NCBI RefSeq assembly: GCF_003010935.1 | Contig: NZ_PGGN01000004.1 | Location: 496,001-560,000, forward strand | Source of the DNA: Phyllobacterium endophyticum | GTDB taxonomy: Bacteria; Pseudomonadota; Alphaproteobacteria; Rhizobiales; Rhizobiaceae | DNA: 64,000 nt | Reading direction: 5' to 3' | Shown: one piece after another, positions 34,826 through 42,858 of the stretch | How positions within the stretch are numbered: the stretch's first letter is position 1 | Layout: the number at the start of each line of letters is the position of its first letter | Made by a program: the position numbers and the translations under genes | Notes under the pieces: model-generated | Told to the model about the DNA's origin: nothing | What the model saw: the letters and a program-made list of their open reading frames with translations, nothing else | Databases searched by the model: none

Positions 34826-35815
34826 TTACTTCGTACCGATCCTGGATAGGACGTTATTTAGAGCCGATAGATCCCAGAAGTCCTCAACCTTGAGATCCTT
34901 TGCATCCCCTTCAAGTGCGCCGGAGACCGTGTAAAACTCGAGATCATCCTTTGCAGCTGCCCCTCCGCCACCATTGAGCGGCATGTTCGGTGCGGATTCT
35001 GCGAAATACGGCTCTATGTCGGCCACCATCTCAGGCGTTGCGTCCGGGAGCAGCTTGTACTTCTCCTTGAGAGCCGTGACAGACTTTGGATCGGCTGCGA
35101 CCTCCCGCCAGGTCGTCAGGATGGCTTCGACCAGAATCTCCACGTCCTTGGCATTGGCGGAAAGGTAATCTGTGTTTGCAAAGAGCGCCTCGTCGGTCGC
35201 GCTGACGTCGCCCATGGGCAAGAACGCGAACTTGCCGGGGGCCTTGTCTTCCAACACACGCTTGCCGGACGAGTCGACGATCGTCGCCTTCACATTTCCC
35301 TGCAGCAGTGCGCCGGTGCGCACTTCCGCGCCAGGGACGTAGGAGATGCTGGAGTAGCTGATGCCGTTCTTCTCGGCCATCAGCTGCATTATCGCCTCGG
35401 TGCCGGATCCACGCGAGTGGACGGCGATCTCCTGGCCATCGAGATCCTTCCAGTTCTTGTAGAACTCGGTATTGACGACGGGGTAGAACTGCAGCTTGCT
35501 CAGTTGCATGAAGATGCGGATCGGCGCCTTCACCTTTTGGAGCAGAGCGTATGGCGCTCCGACGCCGATGTCTGCTTGACCGCTGACCACCGCCTGAGCC
35601 GCAATATCCTCGCTCTTCAAGAAGGTGACTTGAACGTCCACGCCCTTTTCCCTGGCGCGCTCAAAGGCGGCAAGCAGATGAAGCGATTCTACCGTGGCGA
35701 TGTCACCGAAGGCGACGCGCATTGGATCTGCCCAAGCCTGTCCCGAAACAGCGACTGCGAAGCAGATGGCGACAGCAGAAGCCGACGCCCGGATTTTCCT
35801 AGCTAGGATATTCAT
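34826..35815 (-). CDS. ABC importer substrate-binding protein (SsuA/TauA/NMT1 type)
   Basis: A 329-residue periplasmic protein with a Sec signal peptide (cleavage near GQAWADP). It has the features of the taurine/sulfonate/pyrimidine-binding class: VAFGDIATVESL early, SGQADIGVG, and a later GSGTEAIMQ segment. The start at 35815 follows GGGAGGAAAAC. It is the first gene of a leftward operon and is divergent from a FadR-type GntR gene, with shared TGCAAACCAAT motifs in between. The ligand is unknown; the FAH gene suggests an aromatic or keto-acid precursor. Confidence 0.9.
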   Translation of the reverse strand: MNILARKIRASASAVAICFAVAVSGQAWADPMRVAFGDIATVESLHLLAAFERAREKGVDVQVTFLKSEDIAAQAVVSGQADIGVGAPYALLQKVKAPIRIFMQLSKLQFYPVVNTEFYKNWKDLDGQEIAVHSRGSGTEAIMQLMAEKNGISYSSISYVPGAEVRTGALLQGNVKATIVDSSGKRVLEDKAPGKFAFLPMGDVSATDEALFANTDYLSANAKDVEILVEAILTTWREVAADPKSVTALKEKYKLLPDATPEMVADIEPYFAESAPNMPLNGGGGAAAKDDLEFYTVSGALEGDAKDLKVEDFWDLSALNNVLSRIGTK

Positions 35816-35854
35816 GTTTTCCTCCCGACATTTGTGTCCCTCCCAGAACCCAAT

Positions 35855-35865
35855 TGCAAACCAAT
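35855..35865. promoter_or_regulatory. Half-site repeat TGCAAACCAAT in the promoter of the SsuA-type operon
   Basis: This 11-mer occurs again in inverted orientation (ATTGGTTTGCA) at 36058-36068, where it forms one arm of the palindrome in front of the GntR gene. It lies about 40 bases before the binding-protein start. It is probably a second site for the same regulator. Confidence 0.5.
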
Positions 35866-36044
35866 CATTCATTAATGCCAGCATATGTCAACTTATATTT
35901 CCGGGAAACTTGGCGGAGAGAACGCTGGTAAGCGACAAGCAATGCGTTATTCCTTCAGATTTTCCTGGCGTTTCTATGAAGGAAAGCCCGATCTTGAACG
36001 AGAGGGTTTACGGTTGACAGAAACACAGTAGCCGATTATTGGAT

Positions 36045-36065
36045 AAACCAATCATCAATTGGTTT
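36045..36065. promoter_or_regulatory. Palindromic operator in front of the FadR-type GntR gene
   Basis: AAACCAAT and ATTGGTTT are perfect eight-base inverted arms separated by CATCA. The element ends five bases before the preferred GntR ATG at 36071. Position and symmetry suggest autoregulation and control of the divergent importer operon. Confidence 0.65.
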
Positions 36066-36070
36066 GCATC

Positions 36071-36745
36071 ATGGATCAGAACTTGGACACCGATGTGCTG
36101 GGAAAGCTGAAGAACTTCCTTGCGAATATCGAACTGCCGGACGACGGGCGCCTGCCTCCTGAACGTGAACTTGCGCAATCGCTCGACGTTGGTCGCGCGG
36201 TGCTGCGCAAGGCGCTCGCGACCTTGCAGGCGGAGGGGACGGTATGGCGGCACGTTGGCAAGGGAACATTCCTCGGCGACCGCCCTATCGATACGTTTGC
36301 CGACATCAATGCGATGGTTCAGCGCACCAACCCGCTCGAAGTCATGGGGGCGCGCATTGCGTTCGAGCCGGAGGTGGCACGCTGCGCTGCCCTCAACGCG
36401 ACCGGCGTCCAAATCGCCGAGATTCGCAATTGCATGATCAAGGCGCAACAGGCGCCGACATGGCGGCAGTATGAACAGTGGGACAACCGGCTGCACCGGA
36501 CGATCGGCGAAGCATCGCAGAATTCCCTGCTGCTCGGACTTCTGGACACGTTGAACGCCGTGCGCCGCGCCGTCACCTGGGGCCGGCTGCGCCAGACGCC
36601 CGTTCGCCCGCCTGCCGATCATCACAGCTTCACAGAGCATCAACAGATCGTCGAAGCGATCGCGGATCGCGACGGCGTCATGGCGGCTGATGCCATGCGG
36701 CGACATCTTCGCAGCGTCGAGAGCCATATGCGCGGTATGCGTTGA
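36071..36745 (+). CDS. GntR family regulator, FadR/FCD type
   Basis: A 224-residue regulator. The N-terminal winged helix includes LPPERELAQSLDVGRAVLRKALATLQAEG and GKGTFLG; the C-terminal part is a helical FCD domain with His in DNRLHRTIGEAS and HQQIVEAI. I prefer the ATG at 36071; a TTG at 36059 would place coding sequence over the palindrome. It is divergent from the SsuA-type importer operon, its likely target, and is followed by the glyoxalase-fold gene. Confidence 0.9.
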   Translation: MDQNLDTDVLGKLKNFLANIELPDDGRLPPERELAQSLDVGRAVLRKALATLQAEGTVWRHVGKGTFLGDRPIDTFADINAMVQRTNPLEVMGARIAFEPEVARCAALNATGVQIAEIRNCMIKAQQAPTWRQYEQWDNRLHRTIGEASQNSLLLGLLDTLNAVRRAVTWGRLRQTPVRPPADHHSFTEHQQIVEAIADRDGVMAADAMRRHLRSVESHMRGMR

Positions 36746-36857
36746 GAAGCGGCGGCGGATATGCAAGCGGTTCAATTCGCTCGCTGCCCCTGCTATATTC
36801 GAGAAAATCATAGATCGGCGCATATATGTTTTCGCAGATCCTATGGGAAGGAAACGG

Positions 36858-37256
36858 ATGATGGAACTCAAACGCGGACGTCTGATCGATCACCTGCATC
36901 TGCACTCATCGGACCTAGCGGCAAGCAAGCGCTTCTACGAAGCGGTCCTCAGAGTTCTCGGTATTCAGATAACGGATGGAGGCGAGTACTTTTTTGCCGA
37001 TGAGCTGTGGGTCGATTCAGGCAAGTCCGCAACGAGCGTTCACTTTGCCTTTCAGGCTGCGGATCGCGAAACGGTGGAGCGGTTTTATGAAGCTGGCTTG
37101 AAAGCCGGCGGCCGGGACAACGGCCCTCCCGGCGAGCGGCACTACCATCCGGGGTACTATGCAGCCTTCTTGTTGGATCCCGACGGGAACAACGTGGAGG
37201 CCGTTTACCACGGCCCTGCCAATAAATCGGCTGATTTCATTCAGATCACATGGTGA
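36858..37256 (+). CDS. VOC family (glyoxalase/bleomycin-resistance fold) protein
   Basis: A 132-residue protein with the paired beta-alpha-beta-beta-beta modules of the VOC superfamily: IDHLHLHSSDLAASKRFYE at the start, HFAFQAADRETVERFYEAG in the middle, and HPGYYAAFLLDPDGNNVEAVYHG at the end. Metal candidates are the first His and the final Glu. The start at 36858 follows GGGAAGGAAACGG. It lies 112 bases downstream of the GntR gene and may act in the same pathway; the reaction is unknown. Confidence 0.85.
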   Translation: MMELKRGRLIDHLHLHSSDLAASKRFYEAVLRVLGIQITDGGEYFFADELWVDSGKSATSVHFAFQAADRETVERFYEAGLKAGGRDNGPPGERHYHPGYYAAFLLDPDGNNVEAVYHGPANKSADFIQITW

Positions 37257-37740
37257 GGACGAGGTCGTTGACAAAGGGGTACCCCGGTGCGCGAGTTCTC
37301 AGCTGAGAACTTTTTAGGGTACGCCAATCTTCTCAAATAGACGAGAAAAGTTCTCAGCTGAGAACTTTAAGGCATTCCGGAACGCAATTCCTTCGCCCAA
37401 CGGGTCCTATTATGGTGCGAAAACACCCCCTCACCTCGCAGTTCTTGTGCCAATTTCGCCATTTCTTCTGCAAGAATGATCAAAAGTTATCCACGAAGTA
37501 CGGATCTCCGACCATGGCAAATTGCTGCCCGGAAAGCCCGGCATAGACCTCGACATTATCGTTGACAGCCAGGCCGATGTCGTGAGAACGTCGGGCCTTC
37601 GCACTTCGAGCGATTTGACCGAGCGACAGATAAAAGAAATGCTTCGTCGCCGGGCTCGGGTCCGATCAGGATCGCACAAGCGGAATCCAACCTCTATTTA
37701 ACTTCCGTATTGATTTCATGGTTAACGCGATATCAACGGC
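37257..37740. other. Intergenic region with tandem palindromes and a decayed frame
   Basis: This 484-base stretch has no convincing complete gene. It begins with two copies of a perfect palindrome (37294-37311 and 37347-37368). Further on, 37481-37701 on the plus strand is open for 73 codons with coding-like content (for example DLTERQIKEMLRRRARVRSG) but lacks an ATG start and follows a stop codon. It may be a gene remnant. An open frame on the opposite strand at 37431-37679 looks like its shadow. Confidence 0.45.
37294..37368. repeat. Two tandem perfect palindromes
   Basis: The 18-base palindrome AGTTCTCAGCTGAGAACT occurs at 37294-37311 and again at 37349-37366, where flanking AA/TT extend it to 22 bases (37347-37368). 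The centres are 55 bases apart, close to five helical turns. Both copies are exact, suggesting selection. They resemble a pair of operators for a dimeric repressor, but the gene they control is not obvious. Confidence 0.75.
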
Positions 37741-38436
37741 TTAACTATTGGTGGATTCCCTCCACAGAACATCGGGTGTGCTGGCGCGTGAGCGTGCCGA
37801 AAAAAACCACGGCCCCTGCCCCGCCTCGCCGATCGCAAGCCGTCCTGCCGCCACCATCAACAGGCCGCCGGCTATTGCTTCGATCCACCTGCGACTGCGA
37901 TCGCCGAGAGCTTCTCGGGTTCCCAGCGCGGCAATGATAATGGTTAGGCCTGAATAGACCGCCGCCAATAGGGAAATGAAGATTGCCGACAGGAAGAATG
38001 CCTGGAACCCGGGGTTGATGTTGCCAGTCATGAATTGCGGCAGGATCGCAAAATAGATCATCATCCCCTTGGGATTGAGAAGCGCGGTCATGAGGCCACG
38101 CAGGATCTGGCGTCCGGTTGGCTCGGTCGAGGTCTCGGGACGTCCCGTACTCATCGCTGATCGTACCAGCATGAAGGCGAGATAGATCAGGTATCCGACG
38201 CCCATCCAGCGTAGTGCCGCAAATAGCAGCGGAGAAGCGGCAACCAGTGCCGCAACGCCGATGGCGACGAGAACCGAGTGCACGGTGTAGCCGAGGCAGA
38301 GGCCAGCCGTGGCGCGGAGACCGGCGGCGGCTCCCGCTGACAAAGCTTGCGATGTCACAAACAGCATGTCCGGCCCAGGCGTGCAAATCAAAGGCAACAC
38401 CGTCGCGGCGAAGAAAAATACTGTTCCTGCTTCCAT
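37741..38436 (-). CDS. LysE family amino-acid exporter
   Basis: A 231-residue membrane protein with about six hydrophobic segments. The LysE/RhtB hallmark near the N-terminus is PGPDMLFVTSQALSAG; LNPKGMMIYFAILPQF is the second conserved block. The start at 38436 (MEAGTVFF) gives the usual family beginning; a longer frame to 38517 is possible. It is divergent from an Lrp/AsnC gene, a common exporter/regulator pair. It probably exports an amino acid or a toxic analogue. Confidence 0.9.
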   Translation of the reverse strand: MEAGTVFFFAATVLPLICTPGPDMLFVTSQALSAGAAAGLRATAGLCLGYTVHSVLVAIGVAALVAASPLLFAALRWMGVGYLIYLAFMLVRSAMSTGRPETSTEPTGRQILRGLMTALLNPKGMMIYFAILPQFMTGNINPGFQAFFLSAIFISLLAAVYSGLTIIIAALGTREALGDRSRRWIEAIAGGLLMVAAGRLAIGEAGQGPWFFSARSRASTPDVLWRESTNS

Positions 38437-38541
38437 GGATGGAATTCTAGAGCAGGGATCAAGCAATTGGGTTGCGTTGATGCCAATTAAATGCGCAGTA
38501 TCGGCATTAGAAACCAAACCTATCTGAGAAAGTCGAACTGA

Positions 38542-39006
38542 ATGCCAACCAAGTTGGACGACATCGACAGGCGCATCCTCCGCGCGCTCCAGCGTGACGG
38601 GCGTTTGCAGAATATTGAACTCGCTCGGGAAGTAGGATTGTCGCCCTCGCCTTGCCTGCGCCGGGTCAAACTACTTGAGGAGTCGGGCGTCATCGACCGA
38701 TATGTCGCCGTGCTTGACGCCTCCAAGGTCGGCCTCGGGCTGTCGATGTTCGCGCGGGTCTGGCTGACGGCTCAGGATGCGGAGACCATCGACCATTTCA
38801 TGGCCGCCATGAAGGGGCTGCCCCAAGTGGTGGAATGTTACATCATGCTCGGGGAGAGCGATGCATTGCTGCGCGTGGTGGTAGCCGGTCTGGATGAGTA
38901 TCGGCAATTCCAGGCCACACACCTCACGCGCAAAAACGGCATCCAGAACGTCAAGACCGATGTGCCAAGCCAAACAGTCAAGCAGTCCTACGCACTGCCT
39001 ATCTGA
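38542..39006 (+). CDS. Lrp/AsnC family transcriptional regulator
   Basis: A 154-residue regulator. The N-terminal helix-turn-helix carries LDDIDRRILRALQRDGRLQNIELAREVGLSPSPCLRRVKLLEESG; the rest is the RAM ligand-binding domain with GESDALLRVVV. It starts 105 bases from the divergent LysE gene, which it most likely controls in response to an amino acid. Confidence 0.92.
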   Translation: MPTKLDDIDRRILRALQRDGRLQNIELAREVGLSPSPCLRRVKLLEESGVIDRYVAVLDASKVGLGLSMFARVWLTAQDAETIDHFMAAMKGLPQVVECYIMLGESDALLRVVVAGLDEYRQFQATHLTRKNGIQNVKTDVPSQTVKQSYALPI

Positions 39007-39043
39007 TACACGGCCGTCCTACCCAGACTGCGCCTGAACGTGA

Positions 39044-39979
39044 CTATTCCGCAGCACTCACAGCGAGCCGGTCGCCGAAGCGCAGGATCTTGTCCGAGGT
39101 TGCCGTACCATCGTCGTACAATTTGACGATCTCCTCGGGGAGGGGCCGCCCATCCGCCGCACAGACATAATCGCGCATGGTCGTTCCGGTGCAGCGCGAG
39201 TCGAGATTGACCGCCCCGCGATGCGCAACGACGTCGTCGATATGCACAGTCCTGAAATCGATACTGTAGCGGGCAAAGTCCGTCGTGTTAGGTACGGTTT
39301 CGTGCAACTGAGCGCCCGAAAAGATGATGATGCCGCCGGGTGGTGGAAGATAGCGCAGCGACTCCGAATTCAACTCCTGTTGCGGCTTTGGTTGTTCGCG
39401 CGTATCGCTCTTCACGTGCTGGGCGGCTGTCGCGCGGTTCTTGCTGTTCCATTCGTAGTAGTTGTAGATCTCCGAATTGTTCTTCACCGGCTCATTGAAA
39501 TAATCCGGGTAGAAGCCCATCGCATTTTCGGGATCGATCTCGTAGATCGGCAGCCACCAATTAAGCTGGCACATCGGCGCCGAGTACCATGTGTCACGGT
39601 GCGGATGGAACGCGTAGGCAATGCCCGATGACAGGAAATGCGAAGGATAGGCCGACCGCATCCGTGGTACGTCGAAATAGAGCTTGTCGAGGTCGATGCC
39701 GCTCTCCTGCATGATCAACGGGATAAGGCGCTTGCACTCGGGATGGTGAATGAATGCCGGTTTCATCCTGGAAAGAATGCTGGCAACTTCTTCCGGCGTC
39801 ATGTGCTTGTGTATCGTTCGCGGATCATGCGGTGCGAACGCATCATTCAGCATGGACTTCGCCAAGGCAATCAGCTCTCTGGTCGTGTCCGTGGCACATG
39901 AAATGAAGATATCTCCGGAGTATAGTCTGCGGCGGCGTTCCTCATCGTTCAGGCTGGAATCAATAAACACGCCTGCCAT
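39044..39979 (-). CDS. Putative 2-oxoglutarate/Fe(II)-dependent oxygenase
   Basis: A 311-residue protein that I do not match to a named family, but the facial triad of a 2-oxoglutarate oxygenase is visible. His127-Arg-Asp129 lies in FHPHRDTWYS and the distal His226 in FSGAQLHETVPN, followed by an Arg in ARYSIDFR that could bind 2-oxoglutarate. PPPGGIIIFSGAQLH resembles the phytanoyl-CoA/ectoine hydroxylase group. The start at 39979 has AAGGGGGAAC upstream. It stands alone, convergent with the Lrp gene, so its substrate is open. Confidence 0.65.
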   Translation of the reverse strand: MAGVFIDSSLNDEERRRRLYSGDIFISCATDTTRELIALAKSMLNDAFAPHDPRTIHKHMTPEEVASILSRMKPAFIHHPECKRLIPLIMQESGIDLDKLYFDVPRMRSAYPSHFLSSGIAYAFHPHRDTWYSAPMCQLNWWLPIYEIDPENAMGFYPDYFNEPVKNNSEIYNYYEWNSKNRATAAQHVKSDTREQPKPQQELNSESLRYLPPPGGIIIFSGAQLHETVPNTTDFARYSIDFRTVHIDDVVAHRGAVNLDSRCTGTTMRDYVCAADGRPLPEEIVKLYDDGTATSDKILRFGDRLAVSAAE

Positions 39980-40454
39980 TTTCGTTCCCCCTTCAAGTCA
40001 ACCCTGACTTCCCAACGCTCCGTCCAACAGAAGGTTGGGGAGCGCGCCCGTTTTGAATGTCCGGGATGGTACTTGACCGGGTCTGCGGGAAATACAGGCC
40101 TATTAGTGGAACGGCCCGGAGGAGGACATACTTACTTCGGCTAATTCAAAGGGTCGAACGGGCCGACGCCTATACTTCTGGTAGCAAAGCTTGCCCTATT
40201 GCAATCATTGCGCGAACACGGCATCTTCCCGGTGCAATGCAATCGGTCGCTGGTCACTGGTTAATTTGATGCGCTATTTCACATGCTGATCCCAAGCACT
40301 TTCAGCCACATCTCATTGCAACTCCAGAGCGATGCTTCGGAGAAGCTACACATCTGCAATCTACCCGAACGGACAGAGCCATCGCGGCATTGCCATACGG
40401 GACGCATGGTGCGTCGCCGAAGGAAACGTGAACACTATCGCAAGGAAGATCACG
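39980..40454. other. Intergenic region before the repeat protein gene
   Basis: These 475 bases contain no gene I can support. Open frames here (for example 40057-40269 and 40283-40648) have no recognisable protein features, and the second is out of frame with the downstream gene. The region should hold promoters for the oxygenase (leftward) and the repeat protein (rightward). GGAAGATCACG precedes the ATG at 40455. Confidence 0.4.
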
Positions 40455-41147
40455 ATGAACCAGTTTCGTTTCAACCTATTTGCCGCGACGGTGGTAGCCG
40501 GCGCAAGCCTGGCATTCCTTACGCTGCCTGCATCGGCCCAATCCGTCACCAAGACATGCAGCACGCAATACCAGGCGGCCAAGGAGGCCGGCACACTCAA
40601 GGGACAGAAATGGCCGGACTTTCTTTCGGCTTGCAGTGCGAAGCTTAAAGATGATGACGACGCCGAAGCAGCGGCGCCCGCGGCGAAGACACCTGCCAAG
40701 AAGGCGGCAAAGGAGACTGCAGCAAAGCCAGCCAAGGCACAGACAACAGCTGCCGCCAGCAGCGGCGGCATGTCGGCGAAAGCCGTGACCAAGGCGTGCA
40801 GTACCCAATATCAGGCAGCCAAGGAGGCCGGCACGCTCAATGGACAGAAGTGGCCGCAGTTTCTTTCCAGCTGCAGCGACAGTCTGAAATCCGACGACTC
40901 CGATGCAACTGTTCCTGATGAACCCGCACCGACAAAAGCTTCCACCAGCAAGATGACAAAGACGCAGGTGGCCAAGGCAACGACAAGCTCCGACGGCAAG
41001 GCCCTGTCACCAGCGCAGGTGGCATTCCGAGCGCGCATCAGCGAGTGCGGTGATCAATGGCAGCAGGCCAAGGCAGGAAACAAGACCCGCGGCATGACAT
41101 GGCCGCAGTACTGGAGCGCATGCAACACGCGCCTGAAGTCCGAATAG
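40455..41147 (+). CDS. Exported protein with three cysteine-paired repeats
   Basis: A 230-residue protein with a Sec signal peptide cleaved near residue 29 (PASAQ). It has three repeats at residues about 31-65, 111-145 and 191-228. The first two are nearly identical (CSTQYQAAKEAGTL, GQKWP, FLS-C, LK); the third is divergent (CGDQWQQAKAG, MTWPQYWSAC). Each repeat has two cysteines exactly 25 residues apart (35/60, 115/140, 198/223), suggesting one disulfide per repeat. Linkers are rich in Ala, Lys, Thr and Asp. The function is unknown; resemblance is to small PsiF-like periplasmic proteins. A strong terminator follows. Confidence 0.85.
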   Translation: MNQFRFNLFAATVVAGASLAFLTLPASAQSVTKTCSTQYQAAKEAGTLKGQKWPDFLSACSAKLKDDDDAEAAAPAAKTPAKKAAKETAAKPAKAQTTAAASSGGMSAKAVTKACSTQYQAAKEAGTLNGQKWPQFLSSCSDSLKSDDSDATVPDEPAPTKASTSKMTKTQVAKATTSSDGKALSPAQVAFRARISECGDQWQQAKAGNKTRGMTWPQYWSACNTRLKSE

Positions 41148-41178
41148 GATAAACTTCAAGCCCACCGGAACCACAATG

Positions 41179-41207
41179 AAACGCCCGGATGGTTGGTCCG
41201 GGCGTTT
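41179..41207 (+). terminator. Rho-independent terminator of the repeat protein gene
   Basis: AAACGCCCGGA pairs perfectly with TCCGGGCGTTT around a seven-base loop and is followed by one further T, forming an 11-base stem. It lies 31 bases after the stop codon at 41147. Confidence 0.9.
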
Positions 41208-41309
41208 TGCCGGCTTTGCAGCAGGATCATTTCAGTGGTTGAAGACAGAGGCTGACATTCTGCATCCGGCCATATAAACCGTTGCCACTACCAGGTGGGA
41301 ACTAGCGGT

Positions 41310-41684
41310 ATGAACGGCACCAAGCGGACATTTTATCTCGCACTCGGATGGGTGATGGTGGCGCTGGGATTTATCGGCGTCCTGTTGCCTGTCATGCCGA
41401 CGACGATCTTTCTGATCGCCGCCGCCTGGTGCTTCAGCCGGTCGTCACCGCGCTTTGAAAAATGGCTGATTGAACATCCGGTGTTTGGTCCGACACTTGT
41501 GCAATGGCGCGAGCACGGCGCTGTCCCTGTACGCGTAAAATGGATCGCATGCGCAGGCATGGCATCGGGCTACGCCACGTTCATGTATTTCGCCCGTCCG
41601 TCACCTCTGCTTGGAGGAGTGGTCGCAGTCTTGTTCATCGCCTGCGCTGCTTACGTTTTAACCCGTCCGAGCCTGACGGCCTAA
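41310..41684 (+). CDS. YbaN (DUF454) family inner-membrane protein
   Basis: A 124-residue protein with two to four hydrophobic segments. The N-terminal block LALGWVMVALGFIGVLLPVMPTT followed by WCFSRSSPRFEKWLIEHPVFGP is the signature of the YbaN/DUF454 family. The start at 41310 follows AGGTGGGAAC; a GTG at 41295 is an alternative. It appears to be a single gene, convergent with the sugar operon. The function of the family is not established. Confidence 0.88.
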   Translation: MNGTKRTFYLALGWVMVALGFIGVLLPVMPTTIFLIAAAWCFSRSSPRFEKWLIEHPVFGPTLVQWREHGAVPVRVKWIACAGMASGYATFMYFARPSPLLGGVVAVLFIACAAYVLTRPSLTA

Positions 41685-41763
41685 CGTAAGGGTTCCAGGG
41701 TTTGACTGCACCATCTCTCATCATTCTCGGATCAAACCCGAGGATTCGGAGAGGAAGCGCCAT

Positions 41764-42858
41764 TCAACCAGCACCTGAAACCCTCTGGATGCGCTGGCCG
41801 GTTGCCTTGTCGAAAATGTGCAATGCGCTCGCGTCGACGTCGAAACGTTGCGTCGCACCAACGGCGATACGGGTTTTCGGGGGCAGGCTTGCCGTGAGGC
41901 GCTGGTTGCCGATTGTGGAAGTCACGACAAGTTCCGGACCAGTCAGTTCAACCACGTCGACTTCTGCCTCGATGGCAAGGCCGCCATCCCGGGACGCAAG
42001 TGTCAGACTTTCGGGCCGGATGCCAATGATCACGTCGCGGGCGCTGGCGGCATTGTCCCGGAACTCGCGGGGGAGGGGGATGCCGCCGGGGGAGCCATCG
42101 ACATAGGCGACGCCATCGGCAACCCTTGCATCCAGCATGTTCATCGGCGGTGAACCGACGAAGCTTGCGACATAGCGTGTGGCCGGGCGATTGTAGATCT
42201 CGTCCGGAGTGGCAAGCTGTTCGATCTGGCCGTTGCGCATGACGGCGATACGGGTTGCGAGCGTCATCGCCTCGATCTGGTCATGCGTCACATAGACGAT
42301 CGTGGTGCCAAGCATCTGGTGCAGGCGCTTCAGCTCGGTGCGCATCTCCATGCGCAGTTTCGCATCGAGATTGGAGAGAGGCTCATCGAAAAGGAAGATT
42401 TGCGGATCGCGCACCAGTGCCCTGCCGATGGCCACGCGCTGCCGCTGTCCGCCGGAAAGTTCGGATGGCTTGCGGTCGAGCAGGTTCTCGATCTGCAGGA
42501 TCTTTGCCGCCTTTTCGACCGCCTGTTTGCGCTCGGCGGCAGGAACGTTGCGCATCTCAAGGCCGAAGCCGATGTTTCGTGCAACCGACATGTTCGGGTA
42601 AAGCGCATAGGACTGGAACACCATGGCGATATCGCGGTTTTTCGGATGAACGCCGGTGACGGAACGATTGCCGATGCGCACATCGCCTCCGGTCGCCTCG
42701 GCAAGACCGGCGATGATATTGAGAAGCGTGGACTTGCCGCAGCCGGAAGGACCGAGGAGGACGAGGAACTCGCCACTGGCGAGTGACAGATCGATGCCCT
42801 TCAGCGTTTCGACGGCGCCGAAGCGCTTGTGGACATTGACTAGCTCGAGGGCGCTCAT
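41764..42858 (-). CDS. ABC sugar importer ATPase (UgpC/MsmK type)
   Basis: A 364-residue ATPase with Walker A GPSGCGKSTLL, signature LSGGQRQRVAIGRA, Walker B LFDEPLSNLD and VTHDQIEAMTLA, then an OB/TOBE domain with GIRPESL. It is the last gene of a six-gene sugar operon and overlaps the PfkB kinase gene by four bases. Only one ATPase is encoded here, so it should act as a homodimer. Confidence 0.93.
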   Translation of the reverse strand: MSALELVNVHKRFGAVETLKGIDLSLASGEFLVLLGPSGCGKSTLLNIIAGLAEATGGDVRIGNRSVTGVHPKNRDIAMVFQSYALYPNMSVARNIGFGLEMRNVPAAERKQAVEKAAKILQIENLLDRKPSELSGGQRQRVAIGRALVRDPQIFLFDEPLSNLDAKLRMEMRTELKRLHQMLGTTIVYVTHDQIEAMTLATRIAVMRNGQIEQLATPDEIYNRPATRYVASFVGSPPMNMLDARVADGVAYVDGSPGGIPLPREFRDNAASARDVIIGIRPESLTLASRDGGLAIEAEVDVVELTGPELVVTSTIGNQRLTASLPPKTRIAVGATQRFDVDASALHIFDKATGQRIQRVSGAG

